Shown here in pieces: positions 12,903 to 24,767 of a DNA stretch of 64,000 bases. This stretch comes from Sciurus carolinensis (lineage: Eukaryota; Chordata; Mammalia; Rodentia; Sciuridae): assembly GCF_902686445.1 (NCBI RefSeq), contig NC_062224.1, positions 19,943,123 to 20,007,122 on the forward strand, in the 5' to 3' direction. The notes under the pieces were generated by a model. The model made no database searches, was not told the DNA's origin, and saw only the letters and a list, made by a program, of their open reading frames with translations. A program made the position numbers and the translations under genes. Each line of letters starts with the position of its first letter. Position 1 is the first letter of the stretch.

Positions 12903-13248
12903 ATTGCATCTGCCATTTGAACTGTGTTCGCTAATCGTGATAAACACAGAACTTACATATGTCTTTTAAACATACTCAAGTTATTGTATACTTTTTTCTT
13001 ATTTCAAAAATTTGTCACCTAACTAAAAAAAAAAAAATTGCACCTGATTGATGGAGAAACCACAGTAGTGCAAACAATATCCCAGAAGTTCCAGAAAAGA
13101 GTGAGTGAAGAAGTAAGGCCCCCAAACACCCTGAACTCCAGACAAGGGAAGAATATTTTTCCTAAGAAATTAATTGAAAATTATCTCCACCTATATGACA
13201 GAGTCAGAAATAAGCACCCACAGCCTGAGAGGTGTCCACATGTACACA

Positions 13249-13254
13249 TTTATT
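13249..13254 (-). promoter_or_regulatory. Candidate distal poly(A) signal of GAD2
   Basis: AATAAA on the minus strand, about 3.48 kb after the stop codon, giving an mRNA near the 5.7 kb known for rodent GAD65. Another AATAAA at 13345-13350 is an equal candidate. Confidence 0.4.
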
Positions 13255-16097
13255 TGGGTTTAGAGAGACAACACAGATAAAATACTTGGATCATACACAA
13301 GTTTACATTTGGTAAGAAGAACAGGTTGCCACATGTTTGTATATTTTATTTTTAAATTTTTTTAAATGTCTTTAGTAATGGAGTAATGCTGGGGAAATGT
13401 CGATGTCATTCAGAAACACCAGTGGGCAACGGTATTTGGCACACATAACTAATAGATACACAGTTTGCATTTAGCACTTGAAACAGAAGAGCACGTGCAA
13501 GATGATTCCCAGTTTGAGGTTCCTCAGTTCTTTGTCCTGCTACTATATATTTACACCTGTGCTTTCTTAGTCCGTATTCTGAGGAGTAGCACCTACTCCA
13601 AGGCCCAGCAGTCAACACCTGCAATGTTGGCCATTTGTGACACTCCACAATCGGTTTCTTCAGTTCTTAGAGATGAAGTAGTGTTCACCTTGCATTTTTC
13701 TGAAATCATACCAGTTCTCAAAGGAGATTTCTTAGGAGGGGGCTTAGCTCAGGGCAAGTTCTTTATTAGAGCTGATGTGGAGGGCGTACAGTTTATTTTG
13801 GCAGCAGGAAGGATGAGAGAGGAGAGAGAAAGAACAGGAACACAAGCAAATGCAGTTCTCATAATATCAAAGTTCAATACAGCTACCACACAGAAGAAAA
13901 CATACCAATAATATATTGTACAAGCTTTTACAGCAACACGTTGATTTGCGACACTGTACAGTTCAGATATAAAGTGCACAACCCCAATCTGAGGTGACAA
14001 GACAGTACTATCAATGTAATAAAGGCAACACAGTCACACACACTCGATTTCCTTTTCTTGCCTTACATCCTGTGACAGTACGTGAAGTTCATACCATTTG
14101 CAGGTCTCAGAGAAAGACATATTGTACTTTTTTTCAAGTATTTAAAATAATGAACACAATATTGCTGTAGAAATAAAAATGGCCATGTCAATTCTGATTA
14201 AAGCTAAAACCAAACATTTCTAAAATTTTTAAAGAATGGTCCCACATAAAATCTTCTGGCATGGGGAATTTGGGCTAATGTTCAAAACAGTCTCCCTTCC
14301 TTCTTTGTTTCTTTGGTTCCTTTGTTCCTTTCTTCTTCCCTTCCTCCCTCCATCTTGTGAGGACTACAGGTCTACCTTAAAGAGTACTTATGAAACTACC
14401 GGGACCTGTTAGGCTTTTATTTTCCTCTTTTTCTGGGTTATGGGTGGTAAGGATTTCCCTGTACAGGCCTGGGCAAATTTCCTAGCAAATTGAGGAAGGA
14501 CCTGGAAGGGGCAGAGGTGGGAGAGAGACACCCTGTTGGTAAAAATTATTTTGCTGGAATTTCATACACAGGTACAAAATCTCTTTTTAAATTCCACAAT
14601 GTCATGAAGCTCAAAACAGCTTCTGCTGTAGAATCTGTCCTCCAAATGCTAAGCATCCTGGAGTAGAGAGAGATTGGTGCCGGGCCCCACCATCTACTCC
14701 AAGTAGAAAAGTTTGATAAATTAGAGTTTCTGTCTCTGAAATGGAACCTCTAGACCTGAGGCTCAAGAGGGATGGGCAAGGTTGTACTTCTCAGCAGCCA
14801 ATTTCCAGAAAGGAAAGGGATGCTTGCCCGTTAGAGAAAGTCTGAAATGGGAGGCTATTCCTTTGTGAAATTCTGCAAAGTAGGTAAAGATTTTTTTTTT
14901 CCTAGTTCCATAGGGAATCCATTTGCTTTTTAAACAGAAAGGCCCAAGGTCATATGCATATCAAGTCTGAATGTTTTATATACAACCTGGGAGAAATAAG
15001 GGAGAGGCAAACTCACAGTGATTTTTAGACGGCTACATCCCGGGGTTATATTATGGGTGTTTCTATCTATGAAAGGATAGGGCCCTCTTTCTTCTGTACC
15101 CTTAGTCTTTCTGACTGTTGAACTCCCCTGTTTATACAGAAAGGGAGAATGTGGCTATATGTGTATCTGCACTCTGCATGGCAGAGGCTGCAGTTTTCCT
15201 ACTAGCACTTGGAATCAGACATTCTGTGGCCCCTTAAATATCCATGGGAGCTTTGCTAGCTCATGTCTCTCCATCAGGTTTGCAGAGGAAGAAAGGCATT
15301 TTAAAAATATTGTTTGAATTCTAATATTTTCTGCATATTCTGGTTGCTTTGGATCTTGATGGGAGACCTAGGATCAAAGGTCTTGGTATATATCTCAAAA
15401 TCTAAGGAGAAGAGCTTATTTCGTGAAAGAAAAAGAACCACCCGTGGGATATGAATTCTTTGCTTAGGATCTAAGTGAGAGGGAGTCTAGCAGGAGAAAC
15501 TTTTGTGTGCAGAAATGGGTAGGGAATGGGGATAAGTAATTACCCAGGAGGTAAACGACACCTTCCTGGACAGTAGCAATATGGCATCCAGGATTATGTC
15601 ATTCTTGTCACACAGAGATCTCTTCTCCCAAGATCGAGTTGAACATTCTGGACTCACCACATTCTGGGAATGTGTTTCACTCCCTTTTTCTCAGGTTGAT
15701 TAGGTTTTATTTTAATTTTTTTTTCTAGTTGATCCAAAATGACCTAATTAGAGAATACTGTTAGGGAAGACACTTCAAGAATCAGCATCAACTGTCTCTT
15801 CAAAACAGGTCCAACTAGATAACAGAATAGAGATGCCTACCCTAACTTAATCTCAGATGAAGTTTGACTGGTCATGCTTACAGGGTGGGTCTGCTAAGGG
15901 AAAACTGGGTGAAAAACTTAAATGGGGAATAGAATCTTAATTCTGATCAATCATTTTAATACGTTTACAATATTCTTTTTTGTTGGCTTTGAAATACTAA
16001 CTTTGGAGATGCGATAAGCCATAACATGTTCTGAAAGAGGGACCTATACCTTTTAAGAATTTTGTGGGCCTATGTGTCAAAATAAGTTTGCTAACTG

Positions 16098-16103
16098 TTT
16101 TAT
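16098..16103 (-). promoter_or_regulatory. Candidate proximal poly(A) signal of GAD2
   Basis: AATAAA on the minus strand, about 635 bases after the stop codon. The resulting short 3' UTR would match the size of the human RefSeq-type transcript I recall. Not proven; AATAAA also occurs by chance in AT-rich DNA. Confidence 0.45.
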
Positions 16104-16736
16104 TGTGCCTTCATTAAAAGAAAGAGAAAGAGAGAAAATAAAATCTGGCTTAGGTTTCTTATCTGCCCCTGCAGTTTGTATAACCCATATAAAATAAAAA
16201 TCTATATGTTACAAAATAGGATTTCTTTTTAATATATATATTTTCCTTTTGTAAAATTATATGTATTTAAATACATTTGAAATGTTGCTATAGGTAAATT
16301 AGAAATTTTTTTCTAATACTATGAAAAAGGCAAGAGTTTTTATTGTCAACATACATTTTGTATTTACTTTAACCTTTTCACCGCACCCCACAGAACCTTT
16401 TAGGATTCAGGGGCAATTTGGCACTATTCAATCATATTACTCTGACATGAAAATAAAGTTTGATTTGCACACTATATTAAAAGTAAAGGAAGTATTTATA
16501 ACAATTTTAAGCTTTTCCTTATTGATTAGAACACAGCTGTTCGTCACTAATTATTAGAGAGGTATTCTGAACTTAAGAAAGGGATTTTAAAAGGAGCAAT
16601 TTTTAAACTGTACTCTACTTTGACACCACAATATAGAAATAGATTTACTTTGGAACAAACTACAAATACATTTACACGGTTTGTGACAACTTAATTGTCT
16701 ACCTAGAGAATTGAAACAGCTTAGTGAGTGAAGTTA

Positions 16737-16910
16737 TTATAAATCTTGTCCAAGGCGTTCTATTTCTTCAATCAGGAAGTCAATGTCTTGGTGAGTGGCT
16801 GCAGGATTTGAGATGACCATGCGAAAGAAATTGACTTTGTCTCCCAAGGGTTGGTAGCTGACCATAGTGGTCCCATACTCCATCATTCTGGCTTTGATCA
16901 CTGGAGCCAC
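16737..16910 (-). CDS. GAD2: GAD2 exon 16, residues 529-585 and stop
   Basis: This is the terminal coding exon: 174 bases, 57 codons plus TAA at 16739-16737. The acceptor is GGTCTCTCCCACAG before GTG (Val529). The protein runs from [20 protein letters not shown] to [15 protein letters not shown], the exact C-terminus I know for GAD65. Arg558, in KVNFFRMV, corresponds to GAD67 Arg567, which binds the substrate carboxylate. HQD in the last 20 residues distinguishes GAD2 from GAD1, which has QSD. A minus-strand open frame runs through the acceptor into the intron (to about 16985) but is not coding. The exon continues into the 3' UTR at 16736 and below. Confidence 0.98.
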   Translation of the reverse strand: MAPVIKARMMEYGTTMVSYQPLGDKVNFFRMVISNPAATHQDIDFLIEEIERLGQDL

Positions 16911-17639
16911 CTGTGGGAGAGACCATATCAGCACAGCGGTTCTTTCCTCTGGGGACAATCCCTTTACCAAGGAACCCAATAGCAAGAAGCATTTTTAATC
17001 TTTAATTCAACAGAACCATATTTCTTCTCTCTTGAAGGAATTGCCTCCAACTTTTCACGGGATCAGAGCACCAGAACAGTTTAATCCACTCAAGATCCTG
17101 AAGAGGATAGGAATAATAATGGTAGGCTCTCAGGCACTAGCTACCTTAGTCTTGACTTTCTAGTTAGTGTTTTGGGAGAATGAGAAGAATCTGGTTTGGG
17201 TCCCGAACCTGAGTGGTTCAGCAATAAAACATCTAGAGGAGGTTCCTCAAGCCACTCTCCAGCCAGAAATTTTAAAATCACTGGAAATAAAACATAATTC
17301 AGAGAACCGTTACCAAGAGGTAACCTCAGTGATGTATGAAGATAACAGACTTTTGGCAAGTTTCTTGAGACCTTAAACCTTAAACTTTTCTAGTTTCTTT
17401 TTATTCTCTTTTGGCATTGCCTCTTATTTGTAAGATATTTTGAAAAATTACCCTTAATAGTAGGAAGAACTGGTTAGGGTAGAAAGCTGAACCCAATAGG
17501 ACTTCAAGACAGAAGCATATCCCAGGCCAAGATTTTACAGGATTTATGCCAGGCTGCTCATGCAGCCTGAGTAGTTCTCTATGGGTTATGAAATTGAATT
17601 TATGTACTTTAGCTTGGCATAAAGGCCTTTTGTCATCAA

Positions 17640-18090
17640 GCCCTGAGGAACCATCTTCCTCTGCTCACCAACATGCTCATCTTCAAGTCTGACAAGACTA
17701 ATTTTTATAAATATCCCTTGGATGTACGTCCGTGTTTTCATCCTTCCACACTGTTATCAATCTAACTATGTCACGCTTGTTTACTCGGCTTAGAATCCCT
17801 TTCTCTTTCAGGTCACATCCTGCACAGGTTGCAGGACTCCGCCATGATCCTACAACTGCTGTAAAGTCTTTCCTGTCTTCTCTAGCCCATTAGTATCTTC
17901 TATGTTGTAACTACACCATTCCTACCCAGAGATTCCAACTACATGCTAGTTTTCTATTGACCTGCTACTGATAAGCAAATACCTTTTCTTTCTGTTCCTC
18001 ATCTGTAAACTCCTGGAGGACAGGTGCAATGTCTTTTGATTCTTTTGTTTTTCAGCACAGTGCTGAGTACATGTTGAGGGCTTTCTGAGT
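17640..18090 (+). repeat. L2-type LINE relic
   Basis: A pyrimidine-rich L2 3' region ends with TGTAAACTCCTGGAGGACAG, GTGCAATGTC and GCACAGTGCTGAGTACATG, matching the L2 terminal pattern. Diverged. Confidence 0.5.
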
Positions 18091-18299
18091 TTTAACTGAC
18101 TATAAAGAATAGCATAATAGCAATGGTTAGGAAGAGATTTATGGTGATTCCAATTGGAGATATGATCTGTCCACATATATTTACTGTTGGAATTGATAAA
18201 TATAACTTCTGATCTCTTAAAACATTCATTGCTGCAAATATATAACCAGGAATGGTAGAAGTCAAAGAAGCTTTATCTTATTTGAGATATACATGGTTA

Positions 18300-19325
18300 G
18301 AAACTCAATTGAAAATGGCAAAAAACTTCTCAGCAAAAGAAACAATAAAAAAAAAAAAGCCTATAGAATGGGAGAAAATCTTTACCACATGCACCTCAGA
18401 TACAGCACTAATCTCTAGGATATATAAAGAACTCAAAAAACTTCATGCCAAAAAAACAAATAAGTCAATCAATAAATGGGCTAAGGAACTGAACAGACAC
18501 TTCACAGAAGATATACAATCAATCAACAAATATATGAAAAAATGTTCAACGTCTCTAGCAATTAGAGAAATGCAAATCAAAAGTACTCTAAGATTTCATC
18601 TCACTCCAATCAGAATGGCAATTATCAAGAATACAAGAAACAATAAATGTTGATGAGGATGTGGGAGAAAAGGTACACTCATATGTTGCTGATGGGAATG
18701 CAAAATGGTACAACCATTATGCAAAGCAGTATGGAGATTCCTCAGAAAACTGGAACCACCATTTGACCCAGTTATCCCACTCCTTGGTTTATATCCAAAG
18801 GACTTAAAATCAATATACTACAGTGACACAGCCATGTCAATGTTTATAGCCTCTCAATTCACCATAGTTAGAATATGGTACCAAACTAGAGGCCCTTCAA
18901 CAGGTGAATGGATAAAGAAAATGTGATATATAATGGAATATTACTCAGTTAAAGAAGAATGAAATTATGGCATTTGTTGATAAATGGATGGTTAAAGAAT
19001 GTCATGTTAAGTGAAATAAGTCAAAACCAAATAACCAAAAGCTGGTGATATGTAGTTGCTAATTCACAATAAGGCGGGGATAGGAAGAATAGAGTTACTT
19101 TATATTAGGTAGAGGGGTCTAAAGGGATATGGGGGTAGGAATGATAGTAGAGTGAAACAGACATGATTACCTCATGCACATGTATGACTGCATGACTGAT
19201 GTGATCTTACAATATGTCTAATCAGAAAAATGAGAGATTACACTCCATTTATGTATGATCTAACAAAATGTATAATTCATGTCATGTACAACTAATTAGA
19301 ACAGATAAAAAATTTTTTTAAAAAA
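18300..19325 (+). mobile_element. LINE-1, 5'-truncated, squirrel-type 3' end
   Basis: This is the C-terminal part of L1 ORF2 (reverse transcriptase protein), recognised by [34 protein letters not shown] and [12 protein letters not shown]. It is broken by frameshifts and stops, so it is inactive. The 3' UTR has a purine-rich region, then a block near 19245 (ACTCCATTTATGTATGATC) and a tail starting CATGTACAACTAATTAGAAC, which I associate with sciurid L1s. It lies antisense to GAD2, the usual tolerated orientation in introns. Confidence 0.88.
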
Positions 19326-21004
19326 GAAAATGGCAACCATATCTTATATTCCACTGGGCTTCACCTTAAATGAAAGCTAGATTCAGAAGGAATGCCCTTA
19401 AGAACATGTGGTTTTTGAATGTCAACTTGTAAGTAATCATTGCTTTACAATGAGATTTTTCATCTTCAATGTACTCAATGAACAAAACCAACAAGGTTCC
19501 CATGAGGTCCAACCATGCATTGGTTACCAAAGAAAGACAAGGGGAATAGGCAGACTTCACCTTTACCTTCATTTCACATTCTGCAAGTAGTTTCCTCCTC
19601 TAAAAATAAATGTGGATAATGATTCCAGCACTCATATTTTCTGACTCTAAAGAGTTCTTACATCCCTTACTGCCCTTCCTTGTCCCATGTGGGGTATAAA
19701 GAGGAATGTTTCTGCTGGATGAATCCTTCTTTCACTGAAGGGTTAAGGAGGTACTCAGAGCACTGGGCTCATCCCAGGGAATAAATAGTTTAAAAAATTT
19801 TAAACATCTTAAGTCTGGAATTAACTTCTGAAAGTAGATCTACTAGAATATTCTAGCATAAGGACATGAAATTTATCACTTTGTGCTAAGAAGCATCATA
19901 AGTTACTCTGTTCCTGGGAGGAAAAATTTCAAATTAGAAAAAATTCCAAATTCACATGGCTGCAGAAATTTAAGGGACAAAAAAAATCATAACCACTCCT
20001 CAGTTTTATTTGTACAAGTCATACTTGATCTTTAGTATTGATAAAACAGTGATACTGCTTGACTAAAGAGACTTGAACTCTGAATCCATTTTCATGGGCA
20101 ACCCAAGCAGAAATACATAAGAAAGGCAGCAGTTACTAAGGACAATAATCTTGGACTTCTCAGATGACTGCAAATCATAGGTCAAAAGATTAATGCAACA
20201 GATTTTGACATAAAGTGAGATTGAATCCCCTCAGTTCCTGAAGCAAGTTGGTTGGCAGGAATCACAGCTGTCTAAAAATATGACTCTTGGTTGTTTCCAA
20301 AAAATACTGATGAACTAAAATTAGCTGGGATGTGGAATATCTACCTCATTGCATATTCACTAATTGCAAGTTAAAAAGGAAAATAAGATTCCTATGATTC
20401 TAATAGAGAGTTTTCTTTTATTTCTCATTTTTAAAAGTCAGAGTCTTGATTTTCTGAATAAAAGAAAGAAAATTGGGAAAGACAGGGGTTACATATTGAA
20501 GAAGTCACTAAAGACTTAATCTATAAGGGATTTGGGGGGCTATCTTAAGAGATATAGGGTACTTTTCTCTCCATTGACTTTTTCAATCCTTTAGAAAACA
20601 GTAGCCAGGGAACTTTTCTGTAATTTAAATCCATGTTTGTTTCTTCCTAAGAGGGCTCATCTTTGCCATGAAATAGAAGCTATTTCAAGTTATCAAATAT
20701 ATTTTTGACTATGTGTTAGAAAGTTTTTTGGTTTTTCAATCTTAGAAACCTGAGAAATTTTCAAAAAATGAGAAAGCAAAATAGTTATGTTCTGAAATGT
20801 TAAAATATCATCAATTAGCTCTCCCATTAGACTTACTAGCAGACTTTGAGTTATCTAAAATATGAGGCCAGATTACTTCCTTAACAATTTATTATTAAAT
20901 CCAGAGTTGGTTTTTAAAAGCTGACAATCAATGTAGGTCTATAAAAGTTAGTAGAAGAGATGCAGATAAAGATCAAGAAAAATTACATTTAAAATAAGAG
21001 GAAG

Positions 21005-21205
21005 GGCTGGGCCTGAGGGCACGTACCTGTAATCCTAACGACTCTGGAGGCTGAAACAGGAGATTGCAAATTCAAGGCCAGCCTTTTAGTGAGGCTCTTA
21101 CTAACTTAGCCAGATCCTATCTCAAAATAAAAATTAAAAAGGGCTGGGGATGTAACTTAGAGGTAAAGTGCTCCTGGGTTCAATTCACAGTACCAAAAAA
21201 AAAAA
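21005..21205 (+). mobile_element. Dimeric B1-ID SINE
   Basis: The left half is 7SL/B1-like (GGGCTGGGCCTGAGGGCACG, then CCTGTAATCCTAACGACTCT). The right half is a tRNA-like ID unit (GGGCTGGGGATGTAACTTAG) with an A-rich tail. First of three SINEs in a row. Confidence 0.85.
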
Positions 21206-21254
21206 ACACAAAAAAAAAACAAAACAAAAAAAAACAACCAAACCCAAAAAAAGG

Positions 21255-21350
21255 AGTGGGGCTGGGAGTATGGGTTAGTGGTAAAACATTTGTCTAGCAT
21301 TGCAAAGCACTCGGTCCAATTCCTAGTATCACAAAAAGAAAAAAAAATGA
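21255..21350 (+). mobile_element. ID-type SINE
   Basis: A diverged tRNA-like unit: GGGGCTGGGAGTATGGGTTA, GTGGTAAAACATTTGTCTAG, then TCCAATTCCTAGTATCAC and an A-rich tail. Confidence 0.75.
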
Positions 21351-21422
21351 CGAAAAAAAGCAATGAACAGAAGAACCAGAGGGACCAGAAACACAAGAGG
21401 TGATTAATAGCCCATCCTTTTA

Positions 21423-21515
21423 GGGTTGGGAGTGTAGTTCAGAGGTAGAGACTTCCCCAGCCTATGGGAGGCCCTGGGTTCAATCCCTGGTACCTCAAAA
21501 TAGAATTAAAAATAG
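21423..21515 (+). mobile_element. ID-type SINE
   Basis: The third unit of the cluster: GGGTTGGGAGTGTAGTTCAG, AGGTAGAG, GGCCCTGGGTTCAATCCCTG, then an A-rich tail. The A and B boxes of the tRNA-derived promoter are visible. Confidence 0.8.
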
Positions 21516-21850
21516 ACCAGCTTTTTCATTCTTTTAAAATAAACATCTGCCTGGAGTCCACCTGATGCCCCTTCCCTGTGTCTAAGGTGTGCGTTTGTGG
21601 ACTTGTCCTGCAGGGACCCAAGCATGCTTCATCTACTCCGCCTGCATGTGCGCCACCTGCACCCTCCTGCTGCGCTGACCAGGCTCATCTCTACCTCCTC
21701 ATGAGCAAGTGACAACCTGCGATAGTTAGAACCACTTGTCATCTAGATATCCATCCCCAAGCCTGTGCACTCTGGGCAAAGGCCTAGGATCCACTATCAG
21801 GTTTCCTAAATGCTGTTCCCTTCCTTATTATGGAATGTGCAAAAGGCACT

Positions 21851-22195
21851 TGCTATAGACTGAACGTGTATCCTCAAATTCATATGTTGAAATCTTAACC
21901 CCCAGTGTGATGGGAGTAGGAGGTGGAGGTCTTTGGAAACCTCTGTCTTCATGAAAGGGATTAATGCTTTATAAAATGGGACCCCTGACAGCTTCTCTGC
22001 CCTCTTTCTGCCATGTGAGGACAGTCAGAAAAGGACTGTCTACGAACCAGAAAGCGGGTCCTTGGCGGGTACGGAGTCTGCCAGCACCTTGTTCTGGGAC
22101 TTCCCAGCTTCCAACACCGTGAGAAGTAAATTTCTGTTGTTTATAAGTCATTTGATCTTTAGTAGCTTGATAGTGAAATCCAAATAGGCTAAGAT
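21851..22195 (+). mobile_element. MaLR LTR (MLT1/MST-like)
   Basis: Begins TGCTATAGACTGAACGTGTA and passes through TTCATATGTTGAAATCTTAA, TGCCATGTGAGGACAGTCAG and AGTAAATTTCTGTTGTTTAT to an end near AATAGGCTAAGA. This is nearly a full LTR with the order of MaLR LTRs. Confidence 0.8.
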
Positions 22196-24064
22196 GGTGC
22201 TTTACTCAGCAGATGACTTTTGAGTGCTTCCTAAAGCCCTGTGACATCAGGCATGCAGACACAAAGAGTACTTTCTATACTTGGCCTTGTGTTATCTGGA
22301 ATTGAACTTTGTTCTCTTGTTTCCCACACAATACACAGAAGACTCTTGTTTCCTCCCCTTTTGGATCTCTGACAGCTCTAGGAGAAATAAGAGAATGGTT
22401 CTTGTCTGCTCTCTCTATGACAGCTGCTAGTCACAGCTGGGCACTTGTGGCTAGTATGTCTGAAGAACCCAACTTCTAGTGGAATTTAATTTTAACTAAT
22501 TTAAATGTAACTAGACACACGTGGCTATTACTATCATACTGGACATTATGGATTATTTCCAGCTCTCTTCTGAGTGTGTGGGATTTTACTGGTTCTTGTA
22601 CATTATAATTTAAGGGTTAAATACTTATGAAGGAAGTTTTCTGAAACTCAGACACATTATTGACAAGACAAACAAAAGCTAACCTTGATATTTCATGTGA
22701 TTCTATTTTCATTTCCAAATCTGAATTGCTGAATTCTATTACAGTCATGAAAATTGAGTCGCAGCTGAGATGAAAAGCAGAATTCATTTTGCATCTTCAT
22801 AGACTCAGATTTGAATGATCAATAGTATAAACACAGTCTACTAATATAGATTTTAATTGCTGCCTTCAGGAAATAATTTCCATTCCTATCACAGATTATG
22901 TGAGATGCTCAAGTACAAGAGGCATTTGAAGAGTTGTATTTAAATGCAGGAACCTCAGAACTGGATGTTTTTCTCAGAAAACGAAGAAAAAGAACTCTAG
23001 GGTCTATGTCCCTATTTTGCCCCTCTCTCAGCCCAGTGCTAATGAACTGCATGAACAAATGACATCAGCCAAACTACTCTGTGGAATCTCCGTCTGGTTA
23101 GTGGGTTTATTAAAGAAGCAGAAGGCAACAAGAATGAAGAAGTCTAAATTTCTAACTAACTTCTAACCACCTACCTTGTTAAATAAAATTCGTCATGATT
23201 AAGAAAATTTACACTATGGAGAAGAAACATCATAAAACTCTAGGCTTTTCTCTCAAATGACTGTAAACCCCACCCACTGTTGTTTGTTTGTTTAACTATG
23301 GCTATTGTCCAGTCTAACGTGACTTCTGTACTCCCTCCCTCCTACCTCTGGCTTGATTTCTTGGGATGAATCACTTCAACACACCTGCAGCCTCTGCCAC
23401 CCTAGACATATGCACCATGGATCCAAGTTCTAGATGCTTTCTACCGTGTTCCTTAGGTTAGTGATTCTCAGCCTAGCTGCACACTGGAATCAACTGGAGA
23501 ACTTCTAGAACCACTTCCAAAGTCATCCAAGAGTCATTGGGTTAGAGTCTCAGGGTCATCTTGTATTTGTAAAGCTTCTGGATGATTCTAACATAAACCA
23601 GGGTTAGAAACCACTACTCTACTTAGGAGGCTAAAGACCTCAGTGGCACGTAAGTTTCTTCCTCATGAGGAGTGTGATCCTGGGTCCCTTAAGGACAGTG
23701 TTTCTAAGCTTTGCAGAGGTCTTTAGATTTATTCAAAATTCTGTTCTTTTCTTTTCATAAACAGAAATAAAATGTTATGAAAGGTCAATGAGGTGGTGCA
23801 GCTCCTTAGAAGGAGAGGAGCAGGCCTGTCCAGCTCCTGGCAGTAACTGGACGAGGGTCCTTCTATGGTAAATGGAGAAACCCCAAACCAACAGACCCTC
23901 TGAGATCCAAATACACATGATCATCCCTAGTTCCTATTCCTACAGTGTCATGGAGAGGGTCCAGCATTTGTCTCCCCTGTGTGCATGGTAAACCATGTTG
24001 ACCCACATGTAAATGTATTAAAAAGAATTAAAAATAAAAGGTAACTTACTGATCAGAGTAAATT

Positions 24065-24285
24065 TTGAAGTTCAAGTTCGCAGGCTCTAGAGCCAGCCTA
24101 TCTTTATGATTTTGGGAAAGTGACTTTTCCCCTCCATTCTTCAGTTTTTCCATCAGCAAAATGGGTGACAGTAGTACTCTCCACATTAACCCACGCCAGT
24201 CTGCTATGAGACTTTAGTGACCTAATGCCCCTAACAAGTTTGCTGGGATCAATACACACTCTAAATAGTGGCTGTTATTTTATTG
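24065..24285 (+). repeat. MIR SINE relic
   Basis: Visible MIR core order: GCAGGCTCTAGAGCCAGCCT, TTTTGGGAAAGTGACTTTTC, TTCAGTTTTTCCATCAGCAA, AATGGGTGACAGTAG. Confidence 0.7.
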
Positions 24286-24677
24286 CTCTTTGTTGTTATT
24301 TTCTGGGGCAGTCTTAACCTTGGCATCTCCAGAGGGTCAGCAGCGGCTCTGTTTTTTAAATGATTCTGGCACCTGAAGTCTCTTTTGTGCTTATAACTGA
24401 GTATCAGTTTTGCTTGGATTATCAGTGAACTTCAACAAAGGTTCTTGCTGCTTTCTGCATGCCAGTAAACATTATCATGGAATCCCTTATATAAAGACAT
24501 CATAAACTCAAAAATCAAGAAGACAGATTTGTGAAAAAGCTGGATGTTCTATGGGAGCCCACAGAGGAGGCTGGGGCCCATGCCCTACCTGGGATGTCTC
24601 ATAAAGACACACATATGTCACCTATCTGCACAGGTCGGGGCCGGTGTGCACACAAATCAAAGGAACTCAGCACTTAC

Positions 24678-24767
24678 GTTTGAGAGGCGACTCATTCTCT
24701 CTTCATTGTCTTCCAGAGCACGCAAACTGGGAGGTACATACCAGAAGCAGACATTTGTGTGCTGAGG
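24678..24767 (-). CDS. GAD2: GAD2 exon 15, residues 499-528
   Basis: This 90-base, phase-0 exon encodes PQHTNVCFWYVPPSLRALED then NEERMSRLSN. The acceptor follows TTCTTCTTTGTAG. It forms part of the C-terminal domain. The last codon is AAC (Asn528), where I recall Lys (AAG) in human and rat. This puts C instead of the usual G at the last exonic base, directly before an otherwise strong GTAAGTG donor. Residues 509 (Val) and 515 (Ala) also differ from human (Ile, Thr), both mild. The frame stays open and joins exon 16 exactly. Confidence 0.96.

Larger units (their letters stand above)
1..13228. other. GAD2 3' flanking intergenic DNA
   Basis: No gene is supported here. All open frames are short (126 codons or fewer), lack family motifs, and overlap one another on both strands. 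The segment holds L2 and MIR relics, three MaLR-type LTRs, one putative older LTR, an old LINE 3' end and several microsatellites, each listed separately. Between these (1-1090, 1430-3260, 3760-5465, 6560-7070, 7250-9805, 9900-10270, 12060-12730, 12905-13228) I see nothing beyond non-coding DNA. In human the next gene in this direction is APBB1IP, far away, so a gene-free flank is expected. Confidence 0.75.
13229..16736 (-). other. GAD2: Inferred GAD2 3' untranslated region
   Basis: Below the stop codon lie about 3.5 kb that are AU-rich and, as far as I can see, free of SINE, LINE or LTR copies, unlike the sequence on both sides. That fits a retained 3' UTR. Candidate AATAAA signals (seen as TTTATT on the plus strand) occur near 16100, 13792, 13762, 13345 and 13249. 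A 3.5 kb tail agrees with the roughly 5.7 kb GAD65 brain mRNA I recall from Northern blots, and the signal near 16100 fits the shorter human transcript of about 2.8 kb. A Pumilio-like TGTAAATA lies at 13548-13555 (minus strand) and a pyrimidine-rich tract at about 14286-14355 (plus-strand sense). The 3' boundary is inference. Confidence 0.6.
16911..24677 (-). other. GAD2 intron 15
   Basis: This 7767-base intron between exons 15 and 16 holds an L2 relic, a squirrel-type L1 3' part, three adjacent SINEs, a MaLR LTR and a MIR. The stretches 16990-17630, 19330-21000, 21520-21850 and 22200-24060 show no recognisable element or exon. Confidence 0.9.

Noticed and set aside
13465..13911. 148-codon plus-strand open frame
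   Set aside because: Longest frame in the window, but it lies antisense within the GAD2 3' UTR, has no recognisable domain, and its start has no supporting context.
16911..16992. Minus-strand open frame continuing upstream of exon 16
   Set aside because: Read-through of the acceptor into intron 15; the residues before Val529 do not match GAD2 and a normal AG acceptor is present.
21423..21500. tRNA gene
   Set aside because: The tRNA-like A and B boxes belong to an ID SINE with an A-rich tail; no complete cloverleaf is expected.
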